Assembly (NCBI GenBank): GCA_032622095.1
Contig: CP136069.1
Location: forward strand, 129,189,123-129,253,122
DNA from: Siphonodentalium dalli
Taxonomy: Eukaryota > Mollusca > Scaphopoda > Gadilida > Siphonodentaliidae
DNA: 64,000 bases
Direction: 5' to 3'
How positions within the stretch are numbered: the first letter of the stretch is position 1; every line of letters begins with the position of its first letter. This document shows positions 35,818 to 46,765 of the stretch, piece by piece. The notes under the pieces were generated by a model. It was not told the origin of the DNA. It made no database searches and saw only the letters and a list, made by a program, of their open reading frames with translations. The translations under genes and the position numbers were made by a program.

Positions 35818-37093
35818 GATCTGTTTATAGACCTAAACTATCCATCATATAATAGTAATAGTAATCAACCCACTGGTCGAATATCACAAAGTAGAAGAAA
35901 AAAAAGATATATAGACTCACGGGGAGGCCTGGTATATATATATGCCTATGCATGAAGCGATTCCTTTGTGCGTTTTGGTGCATATTCGTTGCCAGAATAT
36001 CTTGATTATTTCCACATAAAATGCTGTTTTTTACTAGTTCTGACTAACAAATACATGTCTTAGTTGACGAGAGAAAACATTTTTCTTCAGTTAGGTAACG
36101 ATATATAGAACGAGTGTTTAGTTTCGCGAAATTCAAAATTGTCAATGTAGGGTACAAAAGCTCGCCATTTATATCATAATATGCCAAATATAGTAACAAA
36201 TTGTAATAAGATTCTTTCATGTTATCCTGCGTATTCTTTACGGTATACGTTTTATTTGTACACGTTGAAAGGCAAACTGGTTTACCGAATAACTAGTTTA
36301 TAAATTTGAGTTAGTGATAAACTCGCTAACATAAATTTTATTTAATAAGCAACCATAAGTATTGTCAATTGTATCACTACCAGGATATATAAATAGTATA
36401 CGTCACTCGTGGCTCGTAACGAATCATCACCAAAACTCTCAAAGAATGGCTTTAGGCATATGATTATATAGCCTGTGCTCATGAATTGGAAATTCAAGAC
36501 AGCTAGCCGCTATATGGCATTGTTTTTCTCAAAGTCGAAAATACCCCACAAAAATATTAAAAACATTACTTAATGTAACTTTCATGGTCGATGAAACGAC
36601 TGGCTGAAATCCTACGGCGGTCATGTTTCTATGAATAATTTCACGATGATCGTACCAATGCTACAGTATATAGCAATGATTCGTTCTCATTTTGATATGT
36701 TCGAAATTATAAACGGTACTTTCATGCTATCCGTCTCCGGATCATAGTTTTAAAGTTTCCGCATATTTCGGTACCATTTCCGCTACTCAGATTCTACAAC
36801 GGGTGATGGAGGTGTCGCAGATTTGTGTTCGTTGGTGAATTTACAATACATTACCGAAATAAAGTGAGGTTTTCGAAGAACTGGAAAAATATACCTATGG
36901 AATGTTGTAGATTGACATCTAAGGTGTAAGAGGTACCAAAAGTTTTTAGTGAAAATATATTTTTTGTAGGAATACAGTTGAGTTCAAAATGGGTGGCAAC
37001 AAATTCGTGTTTCGTTCCTTCCGTGACCTATGGTCCCGGGTGGTGGTTCTGCCAATAAAAGAGGGGTTTTGACCAAATTCCAAGCTCCTGTGG
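34946..37093. mobile_element. 2.1-kb inverted-repeat element inserted in an ACAG microsatellite
   Basis: Termini CCACAGGAGCTTGGAATTTG and its inverse ending AAGCTCCTGTGG. Arms of about 300 bp match closely (34946-35240 and 36775-37093), with the right arm carrying a few extra bases near 37022. Both flanks are ACAG repeat (TGACAGA before, ACAGACAG after), so the target-site duplication cannot be sized. The interior (35240-36775) has a TC microsatellite but no transposase or other gene. It is a non-autonomous DNA transposon of unknown superfamily. Confidence 0.75.
35676..35812. repeat. (TC)n microsatellite
   Basis: Long CT run with short interruptions (CCATCTCTCTT), inside the 34946-37093 element. 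Ser/Leu or Glu/Arg-only frames across it are artefacts. Confidence 0.95.
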
Positions 37094-37131
37094 ACAGACA
37101 GACAGACAGAGGTCTTCAAAATATATTATAG

Positions 37132-37750
37132 ATAGCCGATGAGCCCGACGTTGTCCGGGCTATTCAAAAACCAAATTTCAAGTCGATAGCTCCACTCGTT
37201 TCCGAGATCTGGTCTGCGCATGCGCGAAGCTGGCGTCGCACGGGCTCGGCGACCCGATAAAATTCGTATCCGGGGCAAGATACATTCACATACCAAATTT
37301 CAAGTCGATAGCTCCATCCGTTTCCGAGATCTCGTCTGCGCATGCGCGAAGCTGGCGTCGCACGGGCTCGGCGACCCGATAAAATTCGTATCCGGGGCAA
37401 GATACATTCACATACCAAATTTCAAGTCGATAGCTCCACCCGTTTCAGAGATCCCGTCTGCGCATGCGCGAAGCTGGCGTCGCACGGGCCCGGCGACCCG
37501 ATAAAATTCGTATTCGGGGCAAGATACATTCACATACCAAATTTCAAGTCGATAGCTCCACCCTTTTTCCGAGATCTCGTCTGCGCATGCGCTGCACGGG
37601 CGTCGCACGGGCTCGCCAATACGACAACGACCACCGCCTGGTCAAACTACACACACGTACCAAGTTTCGTCCCGATCGGTGGAGAATCGTAGATTTGTAT
37701 AAAGGACAGACAGACAGACAGACAGACAGATTGTATCAAAATATATAATA
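37132..37750 (+). mobile_element. E-family element, copy 5, with four 122-bp core units
   Basis: Starts AGCCGATGAGCCCGACG. Core units of 122 bp begin near 37165, 37287, 37409 and 37531. Each has AAATTTCAAGTCGATAGC, TCTGCGCATGCGC, CGACCCGATAAAATTCG and GGCAAGATACATTCACATA. The last unit changes into the CAATACGACAACGAC 3' block, then the GACA microsatellite and AAAATATATAATAGACTAG. Overlapping frames here are repeat artefacts. Confidence 0.75.
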
Positions 37751-38797
37751 GACTAGCAGGTTAGCCCGCCACCGGCGGCTTGTCCGAAACATGACATTTT
37801 TAAAATATTTTTTAAATATTTTTAGCTCCACGCGTTTCAATAAGAAAAATTTGTACCCGGTAGCTCCACCCGTTTCAGAGATCTGGTCTGCGCATGCGCG
37901 AAGCTGGCGTCGCACGGACTCGGCGACCCGATAAAATTTGTACCCGGCGCAAGATACATCCACATAGCAAATTTCAGGTCGATAGCTCCACCCGTTTCCG
38001 AGATCTGCCTTTCTGCATAATATTTCGAGCGATAACATTGCATTGAAATGTCAGACTCCCATCGTGAACCTCAACACGAAGTAAACACGTGTTTCGAGCG
38101 ATAACATTGCATTGAAATGACTCCCATCGTGAACCTCAAGACGACGTAAAACACGTGTTGCGTTCTAGGAAATGCACTCAATGCAGATGCTAATAACGTT
38201 GACTTCGTATATATATATATAATGACGTTATTAACCCCGGCCGTGCCGTTTGAGCTGATTTTTATGACTGGGAGTGGAGTACGGGTGCTCGGAGCTTCTG
38301 GAAAACGCGTGGACGACATCGTAAGTGTTATTTTACCTTTAGATAGGAAGTTTGAGCTCAATCTGTCCAGCCGTTCCCGTCCTAATGTACTATTTCGAGC
38401 GATAACAATTGTCAGACTCCCATCGTGAACCTCAACACGAAGTAAACACGTGTTTCGAGCGATAACATTGCATTGAAGTCAGACTCCCATCGTGGACCCC
38501 CAAGACGACGTAAACACGTGTTTGTTCCGGTATAACTTTGGAGACTCTGACTTCATATATATATATAATGACGTTATTAACCCCGGCCGTGCCGTTTGAG
38601 CTGATTTCGATGACTGGGAGTGGATAAAGGGTGCTCAGAGCTTCTCGAAAACACGATTACGGCGGTGTCGGTGGGATTTTACACTTACATACGAAATTTG
38701 ATCTCAATCTGTATACGCGTTTTGGATTCTATGAAGTACACACACACACATATACACACATATATACGAAGTCTCAAAATATATAGTATAGATAGAC
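37751..38797 (+). mobile_element. E-family element, copy 6, with internal 360-bp duplication
   Basis: Starts CTAGCAGGTTAGCCCGCC and has one 122-bp core unit (about 37860-38010). It is followed by a direct duplication, about 38027-38390 and 38393-38700, each with TTTCGAGCGATAACATTGC, CATCGTGAACCTCAA, ATATATATAATGACGTTA and GCCGTGCCGTTTGAGCTGAT. It ends with AC repeats and AAAATATATAGTATAGATAGACTAG. No protein gene recognised. Confidence 0.65.
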
Positions 38798-39420
38798 TAG
38801 CAGGTTAGCCCGCCACCGGCGGCTTGTCCGAAACATGACATTTTTTTTATATTTTTTTTTAATTTTTAGCTCCACGCGTTTCAATAAGAAAAATTTGTAC
38901 CCGGTAGCTCCACCCGTTTCCGAGAACTGGTCTGCGCATGCGCGAAGCTGGCGTCGCACAGGCTCGGCGACCCGATAAAATTTGTACCTGGCGCAAGATA
39001 CATTCACATAGCAAATTTCAAGTCGATAGCTCCACCCGTTTCCGAGATCTCGTCTGCGCATGCGCTGCACGGGCGTCGCACGGGCTCGGCGACCCGATAA
39101 AATTTGTACCCGGCGCAAGATACATTCACATAGCAAATTTCAAGTCGATAGCTTCACCCGTTTCCGAGATCTCGTCTGCGCATGCGCTGCACGGGCGTCG
39201 CACGGGCTCGGCGACCCGATAAAATTTGTACCCGGCGCAAGATACATTCACATAGCAAATTTAAAGTCGATAGCTCCACCCGTTTCCGAGATCTCGTCTG
39301 CGCATGCGCTGCACGGGCGTCGCACGGGCTCGCCAATATGACAACGACCACCGCCTGGTCAAACTACACACACGTACCAAGTTTCGTCCCGATCGGTCGA
39401 GAATCGTAGATTTGTATGAA
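38798..39420 (+). mobile_element. E-family element, copy 7, with 122-bp core units
   Basis: Starts with the same CAGGTTAGCCCGCCACC as copy 6. It has about four 122-bp core units from 38900 to 39340, then the CAATATGACAACGACC block and GAATCGTAGATTTGTAT. In other copies an ACAG microsatellite follows this point; here the sequence instead changes into the Helitron-like coding fragment at 39422. Confidence 0.65.
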
Positions 39421-39421
39421 G

Positions 39422-39667
39422 AGCCGCAATTGGCTCTGTTCATGAGTTTCTGACGCCCTGGAAAGGGCCGTCGACTGGCGATCGGCATCCAGCCGCAACT
39501 GGCTCTGTTCATGAGTTTCTGACGCCCTGGAAAGGGCCGTCGACTGGCGATCGACATCGAGCCGCAACTGGCGCTGTTCGTCAGTTTCGTTATCATGCAC
39601 GACAAATCTGTTTCGCACGTGTATTGTTACTCGTGCGGCCTATGAGCTTCCGCTTTTTCGGGGGCAT
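39422..39667 (-). pseudogene. Helitron-type protein N-terminus, frameshifted fragment
   Basis: On the minus strand an ATG at 39667 opens with MPPKKRKLIGR, which contains a PKKKRKV-like nuclear localisation signal. The frame stops after about 24 residues. One base over it continues as NETDEQRQLRL, DRQSTALSRAS, ETHEQSQLRL, DRQSTALSRAS, ETHEQSQLRL, a 23-residue (69-bp) repeat. Short Glu/Gln/Arg repeats behind a PPK(K/R)R start are typical of the N-termini of Helitron Rep/helicase polyproteins (recollection of the family). The coding sequence ends abruptly at the E-element junction, so Rep and helicase domains are missing. It could belong to another element class with similar repeats. Confidence 0.55.
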
Positions 39668-40639
39668 TTTCTATGTATTATTATCGAGTCCCTTGCGCTA
39701 ATAGTGGCCCTCAGAAGGGCCGTTCAAATTATATGAACTTCGAGGGAACCGAGATAATACAAAAAACTTCTGAAAAGTTCGACAATTTCTGAAGATAAAT
39801 TTGCGTGGGACATTGCCCGACATCACTTACAATGATGGGCATTTAAAGTGAAGTTTCGATTCTCTCATGGTGGAATCTCGTCAGGGGCGACCAATCTCGT
39901 CAGGGGCGACCAGCAGTTCACACCCGAATAGGGGAAGATATGCTTATGATTAATACATTTTGGCAGCGAAAAAAGCCGAAAATGACCTTATTCAAGCCAT
40001 AAAATGACACAAACTGGATGAATGTTGAGGAAATGTGCTGTGGTAGTTGGAAGAATTGTCCTTTTTCTGATAACATGAAGTATAAAGTCTTGTCTTTTCT
40101 TGCATGTATCGAGGGCTGCCGGTGAATGATGACGGCACAATTTCGTTATTATTGACCAGATTTTAGTGGATGAATGTTAGTGGGAAGAATTGTCCTTGTT
40201 CTGATAACATAAAGTCTTAGGGGAAGATATGCTTCTGATTAATACATTTCAAGTCGATAGCTCCACCCTTTTCCGAGATGTGGAACTACAATGGTAATCA
40301 AGAAATCAGAAAAGATATTCCACAAAGCTCTGATATTCTAATAGAAATGCATTTTCACAGTTCAAGCCAGAATATGGGGAAGATATGCTTCTGATTAATT
40401 AATGGATGAACAAATGCACCCTTTTCCGAGATGTGGAACTCCAATAGTAATCAAGAAATCAGAAAAGATATTGCACGAAGCTCTGATTCAAGGAGAGTGC
40501 ATCCCAATAATGTCAACAAATGCACAAAACGTTAGTTCGTGGCGTTTGGTAGACATACAATTCCTGGATAAGATATAAAGAGCGTTTTCTGTGAACGGAT
40601 TCCTGATATGGAAATAATAAGAGCGTCTATATCATGTTT
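39668..40639. other. Repeat-rich stretch, no gene
   Basis: Contains AATCTCGTCAGGGGCGACC twice (39885-39922), and pieces of the following tandem array (AGGGGAAGATATGCTTCTG, AGTCGATAGCTCCACCC). A GAGCG motif pair flanks GATTCCTGATATGG at 40575-40625. No protein signal. Confidence 0.5.
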
Positions 40640-42515
40640 GATATTCTAATAGAAATGCATTTTCACAGTTCACGCCAGAATAGGGGAAGATATGCTTCTG
40701 ATTAATTAATGGATGAATGTTGATGATTACATAAAGTCTTGTGTCTTTTCGTGCATGTATTGTGAATGGTGACGGCACAATTTCGCTGCACATCGCCGAG
40801 TTTGTAGTTTGAAATTGAGATTTTTTGTTTTAATTCCTCCTTAACATTCTTGCAGCCATTACACTTTACTGGCATGCAATTTAATACATTAATTATGTCA
40901 CTTGTATTTCTTTTTTGCAATATACATGAGAGGTATATAGTTTCAATTTTGGCATTTGGTACTACTTTTCTCCATTTTACACAACATATCAGAAACAGAA
41001 AAGATATTCCACGAAGCTCTGATATTCTAATAGAAAAACATTTTCACAGTTTACGCCAGAATAGGGGAAGATATGTGGATGAATGTTAGTGGGAAGAATT
41101 GTCCTTGTTCTGATAACATAAAGTCTTAGGGGAAGATGTGCTTCTGGTTAATACATTTCAAGTCGATAGCTCCACCCTTTTCCGAGATGTGGAACTGCAA
41201 TGGTAATCAAGAAATCAGAAAAGATATTTCACGAAGCTCTGATATTCTAATAGAAATGCATTTTCACAGTTCACGCCAGAATAGGGGAAGATATGCTTCT
41301 GATTAATTAATGGATGAATGTTGATGATTACATAAAGTCTTGTGTCTTTTCGTGCATGTATTGTGAATGGTGACGGCACAATTTCGCTGCACATCGCCGA
41401 GTTTGTAGTTTGAAATTGAGATTTTTTTTTTTAATTCCTCCTTAACATTCTTGCAGCCATTACACTTTACTGGCATGCAATTTAATACATTAATTATGTC
41501 ACTTGTATTTCTTTTTTGCAATATACATGAGAGGTATATAGTTTCAATTTTGGCATTTGGTACTACTTTTCTCCATTTTACACAACATATCAGAAACAGA
41601 AAAGATATTCCACGAAGCTCTGATATTCTAATAGAAAAACATTTTCACAGTTTACGCCAGAATAGGGGAAGATATGTGGATGAATGTTAGTGGGAAGAAT
41701 TGTCCTTGTTCTGATAACATAAAGTCTTAGGGGAAGATGTGCTTCTGGTTAATACATTTCAAGTCGATAGCTCCACCCTTTTCCGAGATGTGGAACTGCA
41801 ATGGTAATCAAGAAATCAGAAAAGATATTTCACGAAGCTCTGATATTCTAATAGAAATGCATTTTCACAGTTCACGCCAGAATAGGGGAAGATATGCTTC
41901 TGATTAATTAATGGATGAATGTTGATGATTACATAAAAGTCTTGTCTTTTCGTGCATGTATTGTGAATGGTGACGGCACAATTTCGCTGCACATCGCCGA
42001 GTTTGTAGTTTGAAATTGAGATTTTTTTTTTTAATTCCTCCTTAACATTCTTGCAGCCATTACACTTTACTGGCATGCAATTTAATACATTAATTATGTC
42101 ACTTGTATTTCTTTTTTGCAATATACATGAGAGGTATATAGTTTCAATTTTGGCATTTGGTACTACTTTTCTCCATTTTACACAACATATCAGAAACAGA
42201 AAAGATATTCCACGAAGCTCTGATATTCTAATAGAAAAACATTTTCACAGTTTACGCCAGAATAGGGGAAGATATGTGGATGAATGTTAGTGGGAAGAAT
42301 TGTCCTTGTTCTGATAACATAAAGTCTTAGGGGAAGATGTGCTTCTGGTTAATACATTTCAAGTCGATAGCTCCACCCTTTTCCGAGATGTGGAACTGCA
42401 ATGGTAATCAAGAAATCAGAAAAGATATTTCACGAAGCTCTGATATTCTAATAGAAATGCATTTTCACAGTTCACGCCAGAATAGGGGAAGATATGCTTC
42501 TGATTAATTAATGGA
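40640..42515. repeat. 601-bp tandem array, three units plus partial
   Basis: Units start near 40640, 41239 and 41840, with a partial fourth near 42440. They are almost identical, differing in a few bases and homopolymer lengths. Each unit keeps an open minus-strand frame of about 72 codons (40702-40920, 41303-41521, 41816-42121) with a Cys-rich CMPVKCNGCKNVKEEL patch. Each also keeps a plus-strand frame of 79 codons (40850, 41451, 42051). I recognise neither. Conservation may only reflect recent duplication. A piece of the E core (AAGTCGATAGCTCCACCC) is built into each unit. Confidence 0.8.
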
Positions 42516-43319
42516 TGAACAAATGCACCCTTTTCAGAGATGTGGAACTCCAATAGTAATCAAGAAATCAGAAAAGATATTCCACGAAGCTCTGATTCAA
42601 GGAGAGTGCATCCCAACAATGTCAACAAATGCACAAAAACGTTAGTTCGATGCGTTTGGTAGGCATAAAACTCCTGACTAACATATAAAGAGCGTTATCT
42701 GTGAACGGATTCCTGATATGGAAATAATAAAGAGCGTCTATATCATTTAGTGGATGAATGTTAGTGGGAAGAATTGTCCTTGTTCTGATAACATAAAGTC
42801 TTAGGGGAAGATATGCTTCTGATTAATACATTTCAAGTCGATAGCTCCACCCTTTTCCGAGATGTGGAACTCCAATGGTAATCAAGAAATCAGAAAAGAT
42901 ATTCCACGAAGCTCTGATATTCTAATAGAAATGCATTTTCACAGTTCACGCCAGAATAGGGGAAGATATGCTTCTGATTAATTCAAATGCACCCTTTTCC
43001 GAGATGTGGAACTCCAATAGTAATCAAGAAATCAGAAAAGATATTCCACGAAGCTCTGATTGAAGGAGAGTGCATCCCAACAATGTCAACAAATGAACAA
43101 AAACGTTAGTTCGTGGCGTTCGGTAGGCGTAAAACTCCTGACTAACATATTAAGAGCGTTATCTGTGAACGGATTCCTGATATGGAAATGATATGGAAAT
43201 AATAAAGAGCGTCTATATCATGCACAAATGTTGATGAAATGTTCTGATAACATAAAGTATATCATGCACAAATGTTGATGAAATGTTCTGATAACATAAA
43301 GTCTTGTGTCTTTTCGTGC
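42516..43319. repeat. Broken sub-repeats of the 601-bp array
   Basis: Shuffled pieces of the preceding unit: GAAGATATGCTTCTGATTAA, AAAGATATTCCACGAAGCTC and the GAGCG pair around GATTCCTGATATGG (42685-42736; 43150-43211). A direct duplication of about 55 bp with CACAAATGTTGATGAAATG lies at 43220-43310. Confidence 0.65.
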
Positions 43320-43665
43320 ATGTATCGAGGGCTGTGCGAAGCTGGCGTCGCACGGGTACATTCACATACAAAATTTCCGAGATCTGGTGTGCAATTTCCG
43401 AGATCTGGTCTGCGCATGCAGTCGCACGGGCGAAGCTGGCGTCGCACGGGCTCGGCGACCCGATAAAATTCGCATCCGGGGCAAGATACATTCACATAGC
43501 AAATTTCAAGTCGATAGCTCCACCCGTTTCCGAGATCTCGTCTGCGCATGCGCGAAGCGGGCGCCGCACGGGCTCGCCAATACGACAACGACGACCGCCT
43601 GGTCAAACTACACTCACGTACCAAGTTTCGTCCCGATCGGTCGAGAATCGTAGATTTGTATTAAT

Positions 43666-43697
<32 letters not shown>

Positions 43698-43735
43698 AAC
43701 ATACATACAGACAGAGGTCTTCAAAATATATATGA
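43320..43735 (+). mobile_element. E-family element, copy 8 (5' rearranged)
   Basis: Scrambled core at the left (partial GAAGCTGGCGTCGCACGGG units), one good 122-bp unit, then the CAATACGACAACGAC block, a long GACA microsatellite (43666-43712) and GGTCTTCAAAATATATATGAGA. The end departs from the CTAG consensus. Confidence 0.6.
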
Positions 43736-44233
43736 GATATCTGATTTTGTGACCACCTATGTTTAACAATATTACCGACAAAATGAAAATTCGTTGGGGA
43801 CAAGAAATGTTGCACAGTAGAACGGTACAGTTGTCGTGGTCGGTATTGAAGAGGTCAACCCAAATCGGGCGACGAGCAACATATCATGACCATCAGCAAC
43901 TACGACCATCGCCACGACGATCTCACAAACATTCTCATATTTATATAAAAATCATCAAATCAGTATTTGTTTTCGATTGGTAAGGGAAAGTAGGCCTATA
44001 ATTAATATATAACGGTCTACTGGAACACGTTATCGGACTCTCTCCGTCCGAGGCGGAGAGGTTTTGATAACACTCGAAACTTTTCATTTGAACACTTTAT
44101 TTAGAATTGATTTTTTTTCACGACAAACGAGTTATGTCCCAAATGGCTTGTGTCCCAAGTATATATATGGGTATTTGACATAAAACAAAAATTGACCGAC
44201 ATTTCTACTATAGCCCTACAATCACATAATTTA
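43736..44233. other. No gene recognised
   Basis: Short frames only. CTCTCCGTCCGAGGCGGAGAG-like hairpin (about 20 bp) near 44039. Confidence 0.45.
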
Positions 44234-44663
44234 TTAAAGGCCCACTTAATTTTCGAATCACCAGATCACATTATGTGCAACATATTCCATATTGTATACC
44301 ATTTGAAAGAGGAAGCTCCAAAACTGATCCGGTCGAATAAACTGGGAACATGTTTCGGGGTACCGAGGTGTGTTCTGTGATTAATTTGTCCCGACTGTAC
44401 TGTAAATTCTATTATTCTCAATGGAAGGCGAATAACTCTAGCTCTTTACTTAGTTTGAATTCTGATGCATTCTTGGTTGACATCGGGGGAAGTCTTGGAA
44501 TTAATCTGAGAATCTATATCACTTAGTGGACACTCCTAGGCCACAGCTGTTCCCTATTCTGGTGGAATATATATCATTTTGGTTCCTCTTCCAAATGGTA
44601 TATAATATGGAATATGTTGTGTATAATGTTATCTGGGTATTCTAAAATTAAGTGGGCCTTTAA
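44234..44663. mobile_element. MITE bounded by TTAA
   Basis: Left end TTAAAGGCCCACTTAATTTT, right end its exact inverse AAAATTAAGTGGGCCTTTAA. Longer, imperfect inverted similarity follows: ACATATTCCATATTGTATACC against GGTATATAATATGGAATATG, and AGGAAGCTCC against GGTTCCTCTTCC. Size 430 bp, no ORF of note. If TTAA is the target duplication, the element ends are AGGCCC/GGGCCT. A TA or TTA duplication is equally possible. Confidence 0.75.
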
Positions 44664-44780
44664 TTCTTATTTCTGCACTAGTGTCAGTTGCCTCATCGTG
44701 ACAGCCACAACACGATCTGCATGTACATCAAATAGCTTTATTTTCCAATTAACAGCACTTGCATGGTACTGGAGAGAAAT

Positions 44781-44925
44781 AGAAATAGCATATATTTAAT
44801 ATGGAATTAATTGTTATCTTAAGACTACATTGTGCATACATGCATCTGCGAAAAGAAATAGCATATATTAAATATGGAATTAAGTGTTATCTTAAGACTA
44901 CATTGTGCATACATGCATCTGATAA
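44781..44925. repeat. Direct duplication of about 83 bp
   Basis: AGAAATAGCATATATT and the following TGTTATCTTAAGACTACATT through GCATACATGCATCTG occur twice in tandem with a few changes. Confidence 0.85.
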
Positions 44926-45195
44926 TCCATAGATATCCTACTATTTTCTTGAATCCAAAGGAAGCACACAATTATGAACAAAGCAGAAGATAAATTCAGG
45001 TTCATGCGAATTCACTTAATGGGGAAATAAAGCTACATGCTGACGTTGTTCGTCGACTTACGAATGAAATGAAAATTATGAAATGGACGGTACGCTTCTC
45101 CATCTAATGTATCACGCGGAGAGCTCTCCCCCGGAAGCGATTCTATTGTTTAATATTGATGCTATTTCCAATCTGCTGCATGGAATATATATATA
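44926..45195. other. No gene recognised
   Basis: Nothing supported. It leads into the minisatellite. Confidence 0.4.
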
Positions 45196-45456
45196 GCATG
45201 CCAATACCAGCCAATGCTCGCATGCCAATATGGGCCGATGCTGGCATGCCAATATGGGCCGATGCTGGCATGCCAATATGGGCCGATGCTGGCATTCCAA
45301 TATGGGCCGATGCTGGCATGCCATATGGACCGATGCTGGAATGCCAATATGGGCCGATGCTGGCATGCCAATATGGGCCGATGCTGGCATGCCAATATGG
45401 ACCGATGCTGGCATGCCAATATGGGCCGATGCTGGCATGCCAACATGAGCCGATTC
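45196..45456. repeat. 24-bp minisatellite
   Basis: About eleven copies of a 24-base unit built from GCATGCCAATATGGGCC and GATGCTG. Because 24 is a multiple of three and the unit lacks stops, five different frames on both strands stay open. The encoded 8-residue repeats (such as ACQYGPML) are not evidence of a gene. Confidence 0.9.
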
Positions 45457-45564
45457 TTGCTGATTTCGCTATAAAATTAATTTGTGCCATCTGATTTGCA
45501 CTATATTTTAGAATTAACTATAGGGCTATAATATTAATTGGAATGATATATATAAATTTGATAT

Positions 45565-45895
45565 GTGCCGGCATGTTGCCGGTTGCCAGTAAAGGCCAAC
45601 TCTAGCATTCCCGTACTGGCCGGTGCTGGTTGCCATTATCATGTTGCATGTCACTCGATTTGATTTCTAATTATGCATATTTGACAGAATATTGGGCACT
45701 AAAAACAAGGGCAAAATCGCAATTCAATGAATTTAGCCATAACCCCTTTATTTCGGCTGCCAGCATTTGCCGTGCCGGGCCGACACCGGGCCGGCGTGCA
45801 AAATGTCATGGCGCCGGCGCTGGCAGCCGGCACAGGCCGGCTCGGCAACCGGCATGTGGCCGGTACCGGCCACAAGCTGGCATGTTTACTGGGAT
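45565..45895. repeat. Degenerate GCCGGC-rich repeat
   Basis: Two patches (45565-45635 and 45755-45890) rich in TGCCGGC, GGCCGGT and GCTGGCA, probably decayed relatives of the adjacent 24-bp unit. They are strikingly GC-rich for this region. Confidence 0.55.
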
Positions 45896-46765
45896 GCGAT
45901 CAATCTGAGAGATGTTACGACTTGCCGAAACGTGGGGAGCGTATCAAGTGGGAGAAATCGATCTCTATCTGAGATTTCCTGATAGTTTTTGATGGTATGA
46001 TCTACAATTATTAACGAAAAAATGTCCAAATGATTATCGCATTATATAAGAAAATGACGATATAAGATCAATATTAATTGGTAGAAGAGTTTCTGGATAG
46101 GTGTCTTCGACTCATATTTATTATTTATACTATATATAACGTATTTAGGGAGCGATATGCCATCTTTAAATGTCCAGCTATGAGGCTGGAACATTTGGTT
46201 ACCTCATTGCCACCTTATAACATGTTAGTTGTATGGAATTCGATGCCTCATTGCTCCATGTATAATACATCCAAAAGGATATAATGATACTTATGCAACG
46301 TAAAAATGAAATGAAAGCAAGGTTATGTGGTGGACGTCACAACCTATCAACACTTGTGCAATAGACCTTTAAGAATTCCTCTGGAAATGTCCAACAAAAT
46401 CTCAAATAAACACCCTTTTGAATTGAATTGTTTTAATGCATAAAGCCACCATTTAAGGTGGAACATATATACACGAACATATATACACTATATACATAAG
46501 ATAGTTCAATAAGCATTTTGGCATCATACTACATATGGATTATATAAGTAATAAATTAATTATTATAATCACGAGTCTATCTGTCGATCGACTCACACAA
46601 ATAGTGATATATACATATATATACATACACATATATATACATATACATACACATACACATACATATATATATATATGAGTAATTACATATAATTACATAT
46701 ATGAGTAATTACATATAGATGTAAATGCTGTCAATGCCAGATCATCAGTATGGGGTTGTAAGTTA
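45896..46765. other. No gene; possible plus-strand LINE 3' tail and TA/CA microsatellites
   Basis: AATAAACACCCTTTTGAATTGAATTG at about 46406-46431 (written here as AATAAA then GAATTGAATTG) resembles the tail of the LINE copy at 47.94 kb but in the opposite orientation. TA/CA-rich tracts lie at 46605-46690. No coding signal. Confidence 0.4.

Larger units (their letters stand above)
34624..37131 (+). mobile_element. E-family element, copy 4, split by a nested insertion
   Basis: Begins CTAGCCGATGAGCCCGACG, contains part of the 122-bp core with a local inversion (34680-34800) and the GATCGGTCGAGAATCGTAG 3' block. Its ACAG tail starts at about 34938, is interrupted by the 34946-37093 inverted-repeat element, and resumes at 37094 with ACAGACAGACAGAG-GTCTTCAAAATATATTATAG. 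Confidence 0.6.

Noticed and set aside
37132..37640. Regular repeats considered as a CRISPR array
   Set aside because: The units are contiguous 122-bp tandem copies without unique spacers, in eukaryotic DNA; the 24-bp and 67-bp arrays fail for the same reason.
37164..37748. Arg/Ala-rich frames of about 70-116 codons, also at 38774-39409 and 43213-43735
   Set aside because: The frames shift with the 122-bp repeat and contain nothing but repeat translation.
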